A stretch of 64,000 bases of DNA. Source: Mikania micrantha (lineage: Eukaryota > Streptophyta > Magnoliopsida > Asterales > Asteraceae). The notes beneath the pieces are model-generated. The model was not told the DNA's origin and ran no database searches. It saw nothing but the letters and a program-made list of their open reading frames with translations. This document shows, piece by piece, positions 23,314 to 35,074 of this stretch. The position numbers were made by a program, and so were the translations under genes. Position 1 is the stretch's first letter; the number at the start of each line of letters is the position of its first letter. The stretch covers positions 67,054,639 through 67,118,638 of the forward strand of contig CM018680.1 in assembly GCA_009363875.1 (NCBI GenBank), written 5' to 3'.

Positions 23314-25902
23314 TGTAACACCCCGACCAATGGCGGAATCATCGGAGTGTACACGAAGTGTAAATTGTTCAAAAGCACAGGGTGTTTATTGTAATAAATT
23401 CAAACCATTTATTATAATAATTTCAAACTTAAAATTCAAGCATTCATTACATCGAAAAGGAAATAATAATTCAAACATTTAAGTTCAAAACATAATACAA
23501 AAACTAAATTTTATATCCTTGCAGGCCTAAGTAGCATTTCCACCTGAAACATGTTTAAATAAAAGGGTCAACTATAAAGTTGGTGAGCTTCACAGGTTTA
23601 AGCACACACACCAAAATAGTTGAATAAATGTTTATAAATGTTATAAATGATATGTGTAACAAAGCAATATGAACATACAATATTGAATTAGTAAATAAAG
23701 CAGATCAACTAATGTTAACAGAATAATGTTTGACCATGGTAAGCATCGCAATGCTTAAAATAGTAACTATCACTGCAGGCTTCCCCCGAAGGGTAAATCA
23801 AACACAGTGGAATGGCCGGTCAATATATCTATCATAGTCACTAGGGGTGATCAATGTTAAATGTTAACTAAAGTTCAACATGTATAATGTCATAAACTTG
23901 TTTCACATAAATTGTTTAAAAGATTTGATAACATGTTTCACCCCAAATAATTAAAGCATAAAAAGGGGATATTAAGACTCACATTGATTGATAAGCTAAA
24001 TTGCGAATAATGCCAAGTATGTAGTCAATTAGTATCCTAAACAATGTAATCAACCTATATTGTGAAATCAAACATAAACTAATATAACTTATGATTTCTA
24101 TGGATTTCTAATACAACTATAATATTGTGATTTCATGTGTAAATGTTTACAATTTATGTTTATTCAAAAGAATTATATAAGTATAGACTCATTTGATTCC
24201 TTTGGAATTTGTATGCTTTGAATTAATTAAATTTTAACTAATAGTCCATCATAAAATAATATATAGATTTCTTAAAAAGATTGTTTATATTTCGTATGTT
24301 ACACCTTATAAATAATTTAAGATAAATTAATAATATATTAGTTTATTATAATAATTATATTGTTATTTATTTTAAAAAAATTCGTTAAAATATTTTCGTT
24401 GTAATTTAGTAAAACTTACAAAAATTAAATGTATAATTTTACTAAGTTATTATTTAAAATTTAAAAATTATATTAAACTAACTTCATAATAGTTATTCAT
24501 AATTTAAAAGTACAATTTTAAAATTAAAATTTCATGTTTTTTTTTATTTTATAAAACTCTAGTTAAAATATTTATAATAAATCCCAACAACAAAGTTTTA
24601 AACATAATAGCTTTTGTATAAAAATAAATAAATAAGTGAGTAAATATATAAATAAATTAAATAACTAAGTAAAACTGAATATTGTTTTTATATGTGAAAA
24701 TAATAGTTTTTAAGTTTATAAGAATTTTGATGAAATCAGAATGTAAAAATAGTTATTAAATATAAAGATAAAAAATGTTAAAAACGGCTAAAACCCGGCC
24801 CGGCTGGGTTTTGAACCTGTGACCAATGCTCCCAAACACAAGCGTGTTAACCAGTGGATCAACGCTACAAGCCGCTAGATATTCGCGTTTTAATTTTTTT
24901 TAAAACACTGATTTGATTTGATCCCCAAATCAATTTTATAATCTACGAGCCCTAGTTTCCTAAATGCATCAAATTCGATCGAATGTTAACCCGATTGTCT
25001 TTAACACCATAGGGCTTTTGTTTGTTAATCAAAAACGAATACAAGGATGCATAAAACACGTACCTTTTTTTTTTGAATGAATGGATTTCGATTGGAGCTC
25101 AAGAACGACGATTGTAGAAGTTTTCCGGTTTGATTTCGCGATCGGGAGGGTTTGGGAGATGTTTTAGTTTACACAGACTTGTTAGTTGGATGTATAGGCA
25201 CCCTTGGCTTGGTTTAATTTGATATTCATGCTTGGTTTTTATAGTGTTCGAGTTTGGGCTCGATTACGGGAGTTTAGGCATAGATTTCGAACCAATTTTG
25301 ACTTTTACTCGACGTGGTGATGGTTGTTATCGACCCTACAATCTTGTTGCTATTTAAATTTGGAATTTTTGTTGCGTTTTATCCATGAATTTAGCTGTAG
25401 GTTGAGTTGTGTCGAGAATGGGAATATATGGGTATCCATTTTGGTTTTGGGTGGAGAAGATGATAGGAATGAGTATATGGCAAAATCAGTCCCTCCCATT
25501 TTTCCTTACAAATATCAGTTTTTAAATTTGACAGATTTAATCCCCTTATTTTTTTTATAAAAAAAAATTATAAGAAATAAAATCTATAAATTCATAAATT
25601 ATATATTTACGTTTGAAAATTACAAGTTATTAAAAATTTCTCAATGTTTGTACAAAAATATTTATACACACATTTTTATTTTTATTATTATTATTTTTTC
25701 ATCTTATTTTGTAAAATTATTTAATAATTTGTTGTTTATTATTATTATCATTATTATTTTTCAAAGTTGTTATTATTTTTGTTGTAGATGTATTATTCCT
25801 AATATTACCTTGTAATGTATTATGTATATTCATAAAAAAAAAAAAAACTCTATAATTTCTCATTATTATCCACGAAATTACATAAATTATCGAAATATTA
25901 CA
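23314..25902 (-). repeat. 3' LTR of the LARD-like element
   Basis: Direct repeat of 29385-32008, beginning TGTAACACCCCGACC and ending ATTACA on the plus strand. By eye there are a few tens of substitutions plus small indels in AT-rich parts, so this element is older than the Tekay copy. It carries the shared word ttggtgagcttcacagg (about 23580) and a tRNA-like module near 24800-24875. Confidence 0.92.
24800..24878 (-). other. tRNA-like module inside LTR (copy 1)
   Basis: On the minus strand the stretch has a B-box-like word GGTTCAAAACC (24807-24817) and, about 40 bp upstream of it, an A-box-like region (GATCCACTGGTTAACACG, about 24845-24863). The order and spacing fit a tRNA-derived sequence. 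The acceptor stem does not close convincingly, so it is not called as a tRNA gene. The second LTR has the same module at about 30893-30970. Confidence 0.45.
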
Positions 25903-25916
25903 GTCTCCTCTACTTT
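25903..25916 (-). other. Polypurine tract of the LARD-like element
   Basis: Minus-strand aaaagtagaggagac directly precedes the TGTAATATT start of the 3' LTR. Confidence 0.7.
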
Positions 25917-26165
25917 TAGGAATTTCGTCCCGAAATTAAGAAGAAACTGTAGTAAATTCATGTGGGTATTTTGCCTTCAATTTGTCTTTTCGTTCCAAGT
26001 GAGCTAATGGCCATGTTTCAATTCCTAACGAACTTTTACGATCAGAATTCGCTTTCGCTTGAGTTGTTTGACACAGCAATCCATGATCTCTACCTAGTTC
26101 TCAATAGTATTCATCAAATCGTCAATGTGAACATCTTCAAGAGGTATATGTAGATTATAATCGTT
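25917..26165 (-). pseudogene. Relic of Tekay-type pol 3' end
   Basis: Plus-strand words aatttcgtcccgaaatt, tgtgggtattttgcc and tcgtcaatgtgaacatcttc match, with substitutions, aatttcgtcctgaaatt, tgtgggtactttgc and tcgtcaatatgaatctcttc at the integrase/chromodomain end of the Tekay gag-pol (8838-9085). Order and spacing are preserved. No open frame remains. Confidence 0.6.
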
Positions 26166-29094
26166 GCCATGACCATTTTAAGTTTGTGGGAGTTTAGTAA
26201 TCCATTTCGTAGTTGTGCTTCTCATATCCTAATGATGAACGTGATTCAGTCACGCATTCGGTAGATAATTAGTGATTTATTTTGTTACATAGGTAAGACA
26301 CTTTACCGTATAGAGGATAGCGTCCTTTTTCATATTAAGCGATAGAAAAATAACAAAACTTGTAAGTCTTATTATGATTAACAAAAGTTGTTTGTCGTGC
26401 TTTTTGTTATATATTGTTTAGGATGATGGAGTAATATTTTAATGATATCCAATACTACCCAATCTTCTATCATATAGTTTTATTCTAGATAGTGAAAACA
26501 CGTTATGTTACGAGACTAGGTATTGTTTTCAGGGAGTTCGATTATTAATCTAGACTACGATTTGACACGTTTCCGTGATCAAGATTTTGTCAAGGAAGAT
26601 AGTCTTAAATAGTATTAGGTTTGGTCAATAATGTTTCGTAGTGTTCATGGTTTCTTGAGTATATTTATTATCTCAAAGGGTATAACTCTATGTTTTTGAA
26701 TTGTTAATGTCACTTACAAGTGTATTCTTATACATAAGCCTAATGGTAATTAGATACGGGAATCATGTAGATTGCAAGTGTTTTGTAATACTTGAATGTC
26801 TATTACAATATATGTTTGTTGAATCTAATAAGCCTAAAATAAAGATGCGAACAACACCCTCTACCCTACTTTAGTTTGTTTACTTATTGAATTCGGCTAG
26901 TGTGTTATACTATTTATTGACAATGTTTATGTATAGGGTATATGTAGGGCGAACCCAGCCACCAACCCACGACATTGTCAATATTTGATAGGTTTCCTCC
27001 GGGCAGATTCTATGGCGATAATTCTATTCTATTAAAGGCATTATTTTCGTTAATTAGGTTTTGTATTCATTTTAGTATCTTAAGTTAATTTAGTAGAGTG
27101 AAGATGCACGAGGAATAGGTTTTGATTTTTAATGAGAATGTTTCGTACAATCTTCCAATTCCCTTATACCACATATAAATGGGTTTAGAAATTTAGATCG
27201 CAATAAAACAAATCTAAAAGCACAACTTATGATTTGCTAATTTGTGAGTTACGTAATAGAACAACATTAGAATTTTAATTCCTAGTCGCGAAATACTATC
27301 AAAGAGTTATCATCATAGGTTTACATTAGATTTAAAGTTTAATTTTTGAGAGATTCTCGACTAAAGACGATCGGTTACTTATTCGTCTTTCATGTTATCG
27401 TTGTGACAATATTGAAAGACAATAGCCTAGTTGTTTTCGATATGAGAACAATTACTAAGACTATTGATTGGTTTGGTGTAGAATACACACATAGTCTTAG
27501 CAGGTAAGAATCAACTTATTCAACTAATAGCTTTGCCTAAAGCATGCCTACTTGATATTAAATCTTTGCCCTAACATTCCTAACATTGGTCAAGCTTTCG
27601 GTTCTACTCCCAAAATACTGTTGGTGCTTATATATAGGGTATACCGTAGCCAACCCACCACACCAATAATACTTTGAAAGCATACCAATCACCTATTAAT
27701 ACAACAAACCTTTCTAATGGAATTGTTTTGAGTCAATATGTTTGATTTTGCTTGAGTTTTACATTCAAAGATTACTACAATAGTGTCCCTTGTCTTGTAT
27801 TTGTAGGATTCACATGTGCTGCAAATTCTCGTTCCGTGTGCACCCGTGACGAAAATCTGCCTTGCATGATTACCCTACTTTATGAACGTGGTACACCATT
27901 GAGTTGATGTTGAATGCAAACTATTCTAGTCTATGTTGTAGTGTTCAAGACGGTACGTATAACAATCCTTAACCGAATGGTTGAAGAATTTTGTTTTGTA
28001 AAACCATAATTGGCACATTTTACTTTTGTACGAAAGTAATAAAAGTCTTCGTATCTATATGATGTTTGGTGTAACAAGCTTTAACCTGCAGGTTATTACA
28101 AGTCCGTCACATGATACTTAAACTTGACTAGTTCAAAATAGTATGTGTATCGTGATTTCAAAATTTGCATTCTTCTTGCAATGAAATCTCATGTTTGTAA
28201 GTATTATTGTATGTAATAAGATGATTGTGACATTATAATACTTAAATTAGTATGATAAGTGTACATCATAACTCATTATATCATAATATGTTGTTTACAA
28301 ATATGAAGTATAACGTAAGGCATTCTAGAACTTTACATTAAGATGATAATAAATATCACCGATCATAAGTTTAGATATCTTAGGATCCTATAGTTGAATA
28401 ATAAATGTTATCACACATTATAAAACTTTAGTTTAAAATGATATATGTATATATCATAGTTCATAAGCATAATGTCTTTGTTTTATTAGATTTGTTGTTC
28501 GAGTGTGATGCCTATAAAAAGAAAACGCTAAGCGCGTGATGTAAGAGTTCAAAAGAAAAGGTTCAGAAACTGAGCCTTATGACATGAAGCATAGAATGTT
28601 CAAGATGGAATTAAAGAGTTCAAATGAAAGTTCAATCACAAAGAAATACTTGGATTGTATTCCTAAAGAAATACTTTTGACATATCAAAGTGTTTAAGTC
28701 CAATTAACTTTCAGAAAGACATACTATATCCTATAGGTCCATACTCACTCCAAGGGTTCCCAGGAAAGCATTACAGGTCCATCGGTAGATTTGGATTTAT
28801 ACGAAATGCTTTCCTAGACAGAACTCCCGAAAGTACAGGTATTCCCCCTTCCATATTGTATGTGTTTCCTACTCACTAATGTGAACCTAAAGACTATTGA
28901 CGAGATTCAAAGATTTACTTAGATTTGTAAGTCTGAGAGTAGTCTTCGTAGTAACGATCCTCTTGCAAGACGTAAGAAAGGGTCAAGAAGTTTAGAATCC
29001 TAAGTCTAGTGTGTAAATACTAAGACATCATAAACTAGGGTCAAACATTTGACCTATCAAATAAGTAGTCAAATAGCACATGGTAGTCACATAA
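26166..29094 (-). other. Non-coding interior of the LARD-like element
   Basis: No ORF, RNA gene or domain is seen. Two strong hairpins occur, at 26915-26983 and 27611-27676, both with a loop that carries tagggtata and ccaacccac words. Confidence 0.6.
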
Positions 29095-29295
29095 TCAAAT
29101 TTTACCTATCATGGCAACTACAGAGTTCAAACTACATATCATGTCCTAGCATGTCAACTATAGAGTTCAAATAACAATTCATAGTCTAGCATAACAACTA
29201 TAGAGTTCAAATAACAATTCATGGCCTAGCATGGCAACTATTTAGTTCATACTAAGAGTTTATAACCTAATCATGGCATCAAGTTCAAACTTAGA
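29095..29295 (-). repeat. Tandem repeats in the LARD leader
   Basis: A unit of about 55 bp marked by catggcaactatagagttcaaa appears about four times with variation (agcatgtcaactatagagtt, agcataacaactatagagtt, agcatggcaactatttagtt). It lies about 80 bp inside the primer site, in the leader of the element. Confidence 0.7.
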
Positions 29296-29368
29296 GTTAA
29301 TTACCTAGTCAATCTATGGTTATAGTTTAGGTCATTATTTCTTAAATAACCTAGTTCTCTATAACCCA

Positions 29369-29381
29369 GGCTCTGATACCA
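29369..29381 (-). other. Primer binding site, tRNA initiator Met (LARD)
   Basis: Minus strand TGGTATCAGAGCC, three bases inside the 5' LTR. It is the same primer as in the Tekay element. Confidence 0.9.
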
Positions 29382-29384
29382 ATC

Positions 29385-31823
29385 TGTAACACCCCGACCA
29401 ATGGCGGAATCATCGGAGTGTACACGAAGTGTAGATTGTTCAAAAGCACAGGATTTGTTGTAATAAATTCAAACCATTTATTATAATAATTTCAAACTTA
29501 AAATTCAAGCATTCATTACATCGAAAAGGAAATAATAATTCAAACATTTAAGTTCAAAACATAATACCAAAACTAAATTTTATATCCTTACAGGCCTAAG
29601 TAGCATTTCCACCTGAAACATGTTTAAATAAAAGGGTCAACTATAAGGTTGGTGAGCTTCACAGGTTTAAGCACACACACCAAAATAGTTGAATAAATGT
29701 TTATAAATGTTATAAATGATATGTGTAACAAAGCAATATGAACATACAATATTGAATTAGTAAATAAAGCAGATCAACTAATGTTAACAGAATAATGTTT
29801 GACCATGGTAAGCATCGCAATGCTTAAACTAGTAACTATCACTGCGGGCTTCCCTCAAAGGGTAAATCAAACACAGTGGAATGGCCGGTCAATATATATA
29901 TCATAGTCACTAGGGGTGATCAATGTTAAATGTTAACTAAAGTTCAACATGTATAATGTCATAAACTTGTTTCACATAAATTGTTTAAAAGATTTGATAA
30001 CATGTTTCACCGCAAATAATAAAAGCATAAAAAGGGAATATGAAGACTCACATTGATTGATAAGCTAAATTGCGAATAATGCCAAGTATGTAGTCAACTA
30101 GTATCCAAAACAATGTAATCAACCTATATTGTGAAATCAAACATAAACTAATATAACTTATGATTTCTATGGATTTCTAATACAACTATAATATTGTGAT
30201 TTCATGTGTAAATGTTTACAATTTATGTTTATTCAAAAGAATTATATAAGTATAGACTCATTTGATTCCTTTGGAATTTGTATGCTTTGAATTAATTAAA
30301 TTTTAACTAATAGTCCATCATAAAATAATATATAGATTTCTTAAAAAGATTGTTTATATTTCGTATGTTACACCAAATAATTTACCTTATAAATAATTTA
30401 AGATAAATTAATAATATATTAGTTTATTATAATAATTATATTGTTATTTATTTTAAAAAAATTCGTTAAAATATTTTCGTTGTAATTTAGTAAAACTTAC
30501 AAAAATTAAATGTATAATTTTACTAACTAAGTTATTATTTAAAATTTAAAAATTATATTAAACTAACTTCATAATAGTTATTCATAATTTAAAAGTACAA
30601 ATTTTAAAATTAAAATTTCATGTTTTTTTTTATATAAAACTTTAGTTAAAATATTTATAATAAATCCCAACAACAAAGTTTTAAACATAATAGCTTTTGT
30701 ATAGAAATAAATAAATAAATAAATAAGTGAGTAAATATATAAATAAATTAAATAACTAAGTAAAACTGAATATTGTTTTTATATGTGAAAATAATAGTTT
30801 TTAAGTTTATAAGAATTTTGATGAAATCAGAATGTAAAAATCGTTATTAAATATAAAGATAAAAAAAATGTTAAAAACGGCTAAAACCCGGCCCGGCTGG
30901 GTTTTGAACCTGTGACCATTGCTCCCAAACACAAGCGTGTTAACCAGTGGATCAAGGCTACAAGCCGCGAGATATTCGCGTTTTAATTTTTTTTAAAACA
31001 CTGATTTGATTTGATCCCCAAATCAATTTTATAATCTACGAGCCCTAGTTTCCTAAATGCATCAAATTAGATCGAATGTTAACCCGATTGTCTTTAACAC
31101 CATAGGGCTTTTGTTTGTTAATCAAAAACGAATACAAGGATGCATAAAACACGTAGCTTTTTTTTTGAATGAATGGATTTCGATTGGAGCTCAAGAACGA
31201 CGATTGTAGAAGTTTTCCGGTTTGATTTCGCGATCGGGAGGGTTTTGGAGATGTTTTTGTTTTCACAGACTTGTTAGTTGGATGTATAGGCACCTTGGCT
31301 TGGTTTAATTTGATATTCATGCTTGGTTTTTATAGTGTTCGAGTTTGGGCTCGATTACGGGAGTTTAGGCATAGATTTCGAACCAATTTTGACTTTTACT
31401 CGACGTGGTGATGGTTGTTATCGACCCTACAATCTTGTTGTTATTTAAATTTTGAATTTTTGTTGCGTTTTATCCATGAATTTAGCTGTAGGTTGAGTTG
31501 GGTCGAGAATGGGAATATATGGGTATCCATTTTGGTTTTGGGTGGAGAAGATGATAGGAATGAGTATGTGGCAAAATCAGTCCCTCCCATTTTTCCTTGC
31601 AAATATCAGTTTTTAACTTTGACAGATTTAATCCCCATAGTTTTTTTATAAAAAAAAAATTATAAGAAATAAAATCTATAAATTCATAAATTATATATTT
31701 ACTTTTGAAAATTATAAGTTATTTAAAATTTCTCAATGTTTGTACAAAAATATTTATACACACATTTTTATTTTTATTATTATTTTTTTTTCATCTAATT
31801 TTGTAAAATTATTTAATAATTTG

Positions 31824-31865
<42 letters not shown>

Positions 31866-32008
31866 TTTCAAAGTTGTTATTATTTTTGTTGTAGATGTAT
31901 TATTCCTAATATTACCTTGTAATGTATTTTGTATATTCATAAAAAAAAAACAACTCTATAATTTCTCATTATTATCCACGAAATTACATAAATTATCGAA
32001 ATGTTACA
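29385..32008 (-). repeat. 5' LTR of the LARD-like element
   Basis: Direct repeat of 23314-25902 with small insertions such as ccaaataattta near 30373 and a longer TTA run near 31825-31862. It ends ATGTTACA and is followed by the ATGTA duplication. Confidence 0.92.
30893..30970 (-). other. tRNA-like module inside LTR (copy 2)
   Basis: This is the second copy of the module at 24800, with B-box-like GGTTCAAAACC at 30900-30910 on the minus strand. The A-box region differs by one or two bases from copy 1. Confidence 0.45.
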
Positions 32009-33250
32009 ATGTATAAATGAGAAGTGCTAATATGACATTAATATAGAATTACCAAGTTAAATTACATTGTCATGTTCATAATTTAACTAAGTAAATCTAC
32101 CCAAAAGAATCATTGAGTTTTCTATCTTGTATCTACACAAGATTTACGAAAGATGATTCAAAGTTATGTCATTCAAAAATATGCACGTCACAAAAGTAAG
32201 CTAGGTCTCTTCTAAAGTACACTAGCTTAATCCTGCTGCTTGAAATCTAGACCTGTTCATCACCTGAGAAAACATGCATTTAAAACAAAGTCAACACTAG
32301 GTTGGTGAGTTCATAAGTTTGGTTATTTAAAAGCTTTCAGAGTTATTTACACAACATCTTGTAATACACAAGTCTCAGTTATTCTCGTTTGGCTTTAACT
32401 CATCCCATGTCCTCTCTATAGATACACCTACAGATAGGATATTGTCCAGTCAAGCATGCTTATATATAGGGCATACGTAGGGGACAAGCCCCAGCCGACA
32501 TCCTACCACACACTTGACAGAACTCAATACCACTTGTATTGTAGCTATAGATATCCATTTCATCACACGTAGGTTTATTAACAATCAGAGTTTCTCATAT
32601 GATAACCCATTACATTACCATTATATCAACATGGCACAACAGGTTTCTAAATAGTACAATTCTCCACAGTTATAAATGGTGGACTACCACAGATATTAAT
32701 AGTGGTATGTACCTTTATGTTGTAAAGAGTAATACTATCCATAGTTATTAATGGTGGATTACCACAGTTATAAATGGTTGTATGTACTTTTATGTTGCAA
32801 AGAGTAATAATATCCACAGTTATTAATGGTGGATTACCACAGTTATAAATGGTGGTATACTCTTTGACTTACTATTACTCACATCTTATTAGAAAGTGAG
32901 AGTAAGTCTAACACATTGTTCTATCCCAATTGTTCTATAGGATTGAATTGACCACATTGTGGCCACCACAAAGGCAAACCACAATGTCCTCAATTCATTC
33001 ATATTCCGTAGTTTTCCCGAGACCTCACAACTATATGTCACCAATCTGTGACTCGAGAGAGGTCAGTCTCTCAGTCTACCGGTCCACAGGATAAAAGTGG
33101 TGAGATAATTAGCAGGCACTATCATACTCTTATCACCTGTGTCAGAAATGATAGAGTTGGAATAGGCCAACTAAAAAAAAAAGAGTTGTTATAGTCCTCA
33201 TCCTATGGTCATCAACTCATAACCTCATGTTCAACATCACTTAGGGATCT
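32009..33250 (-). mobile_element. Continuation of the second Tekay-like LTR
   Basis: After removing the LARD element and one ATGTA, this follows directly from 23296-23313. It has the shared gypsy word gttggtgagttcataag (about 32300) preceded by cacctgagaaaacatg, and a hairpin with the tatatatagggcatacgtag loop (32440-32529). The repeated word atccacagttattaatggtgg occurs several times (32650-32860). The outer end is not clear; sequence changes to a (TA)n chain at 33416. No coding sequence is seen. Confidence 0.5.
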
Positions 33251-33412
33251 CATGGATATAACACACATGTTTATTTGTTTCTTTTTGTTAACAGATATAA
33301 CTTTATAATAAAACAAAATGTAAAATAAAAAACAAAAAACTAAATTGATTGATAACAATTGTGATTAGTTTTCTATGTTTTCTCTAAAATGGAGGTTTTC
33401 TATGGAACCCTT

Positions 33413-33415
<3 letters not shown>

Positions 33416-33463
<48 letters not shown>
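33416..33463. repeat. (TA)n tract
   Basis: It is an uninterrupted TA run of about 48 bp. The word atggaacccttccc just left of it (33402-33415) looks like the right terminus of another (TA)n-bordered element whose left end I cannot find. Confidence 0.95.
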
Positions 33464-33466
<3 letters not shown>

Positions 33467-33678
33467 ACTTATTCCACTAAGAACCATTAAATATGAAGGA
33501 ATCAAAGGAACTGCATAATACACTTGTACATTATGCATTAAAATATTTTTAATTAAAGAGAAAAATGTGGAGCAGTTAAAAAACCACTCTATGTACAAAA
33601 CTTAAAGCATAATATACAACTGTATTATGCAGTTCTCAAGTTCTTAATATAAAAGTGGTTCTTAATGGAATGTCTCCC
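33464..33678. mobile_element. (TA)n-bordered MITE, 215 bp
   Basis: Left end gggacttattccactaagaa and reverse-complemented right end gggagacattccattaagaa form an inverted repeat of about 22 bp with a few mismatches. TA runs border it on both sides. It has no coding capacity. Confidence 0.7.
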
Positions 33679-33704
33679 TATATATATATATATATATATA
33701 TATA
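33679..33704. repeat. (TA)n tract
   Basis: TA run shared between the elements on either side. Confidence 0.95.
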
Positions 33705-34807
33705 GGGGATGGTTCCATTGGTAACCCACTCCAAGTGTGGTAACCCTTTAACTAATTTTGATTGGTTCTTTAAATAATGTGTTTTAAAATGAGTGGTTCA
33801 TATTAAATCCGGAAAAAACAAGTGGATGAGATTTGTTTAAGGATATTTTTGGCATTTGGTGAGGAGTACTTGATTCCTTTTTTTAAAAAGTTTACCCCCC
33901 AATTTTTTAAATCCTCGTAACTTTTATATACATTATTATTTTTTTATATAAATTTTACCATTAAATTTGTCACTTTTTTTATCTTTAATTCATGTATAAT
34001 TTTGTCAAATTTTTTTAAAATTTTCGTAATTTGCACTGATGCAGCGACGTTTTACACTGATGCAACGAAGTTTTACACTGATGCAACGATGTTTTGCACT
34101 GACGTAACGAGCTGAATTTATTTACACTGATGTAATTACACTAATGTAACGAGCTGAATTTTTACAAAGTTTTCGTAATTACATTGATGTAAGGAGCTGG
34201 ATTTTTTCAAAGTATTCTTAATTTTTAAAATATTAATGAACTAATTTTTGTGATAAAAAATAATTTGTAACGAGATGGAAAGATTTTACGTTAGTGTAAT
34301 TACAAACGCTTGAAAAAATGAGAGAAAATTACGAACGCTCAAAATAATTTGTAAAACATTTTAAAGATGGAAAGATTTTGAAAAAATGAGAGAAAATTAT
34401 CGTATTTAATGTTCGTTACGTTGGTGTAATTACGAATGCTTGAAAAAAATTCAAAAAAAAAATTGGCATGACTATTATGGAATTAACGAGAAAAATATAA
34501 CGAGTTTAATGGTGTACTTTTTATAAAAAAAGTAACATAGTATAAAAAAGTTATAACTCTATAAAAATCAAGGGGAAACTTTCATTTAAATAAAGGAAAA
34601 TAGATAGATTTTTAAAAATGTGACACTTGTCACTCTCTTATTAAATATGACTTTTTTATATTAAGTGAAATGACTTGGATACTCTTTTTAATTTAAAAAG
34701 GTTAGGTGACACTTGTCAAAATCTTATTAAATCTGGAAATTTAAAACCATTGGATTTGAGTTATTTGGTTAACACAATTATGATGAGTTCTTATTTGAAC
34801 CAAATCC
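33705..34807. mobile_element. (TA)n-bordered foldback element, 1.1 kb
   Basis: Left end ggggatggttccattggtaa and reverse-complemented right end ggatttggttcaaataagaa are imperfect inverted repeats. The inside has inverted aaaagttacgag-type words and a block of reiterated ttttacactgatgcaacga words (34036-34200). No ORF is credible. Confidence 0.6.
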
Positions 34808-34830
34808 TATATATATATATATATATATAT
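34808..34830. repeat. (TA)n tract, left border of viral insertion
   Basis: TA run of 23 bp between the foldback element and the endogenous pararetrovirus. Confidence 0.95.
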
Positions 34831-34836
34831 TCTCAA

Positions 34837-35073
34837 ATGAGACTTCTTAAATTTTTAATAAAAGAATGTTATGAAAAATTATATAACTATCAAAATGAAC
34901 TATTAAAAATAGATAATTATTTTAATAATGAAATAGAAGAAGAAAATATAGAAGATCGAGTAAATAAATTATATTATTATACAAATTTTCAATTCCATTT
35001 AAATGAAGAAATAAAATATCAATTTAAAAAGATAAGAATAATTTCTACTGAAATAACCAAATTCACTTGTTAA
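34837..35073 (+). CDS. Small pararetroviral ORF, possibly 5'-truncated
   Basis: The open frame crosses the TA tract; the first Met inside viral sequence is at 34837, giving 78 codons. The product is Lys/Glu/Asn-rich and looks helical (KECYEKLYNYQNELLKID), like the small accessory proteins that precede the main polyprotein in badnavirus-, tungrovirus- and related caulimovirids. Its stop is followed after one base by the start of the coat-protein ORF, the close packing typical of these viruses. The N-terminus may have been lost at the insertion border. Confidence 0.5.
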   Translation: MRLLKFLIKECYEKLYNYQNELLKIDNYFNNEIEEENIEDRVNKLYYYTNFQFHLNEEIKYQFKKIRIISTEITKFTC

Positions 35074-35074
35074 A

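Larger units (their letters stand above)
23314..32008 (-). mobile_element. LARD-like LTR retrotransposon without open genes
   Basis: Two LTRs (23314-25902 and 29385-32008), an initiator-Met primer site next to the right LTR, a purine tract next to the left LTR and a 5-bp duplication define a complete minus-strand element of 8.7 kb. The 3.5-kb interior has no ORF of note. Just inside the purine tract (25903-26160) the sequence resembles the 3' end of the Tekay pol at 8840-9100, so I infer derivation from a Tekay-type element by decay. It fits the definition of a large retrotransposon derivative mobilised by proteins made elsewhere. Confidence 0.88.

Noticed and set aside
24800..24878. Functional tRNA gene
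   Set aside because: A- and B-box-like words are present but the acceptor stem does not pair and the anticodon arm is doubtful.
29095..29295. CRISPR-like spaced repeats
   Set aside because: Repeats are imperfect and tandem, the context is a plant LTR retrotransposon, and there are no cas genes.
32475..32485. Left terminus of a further (TA)n element at tatatatagggcatacg
   Set aside because: It is the loop of a hairpin shared with 26930 and 27630, and no matching right end or TA tract of length is found.
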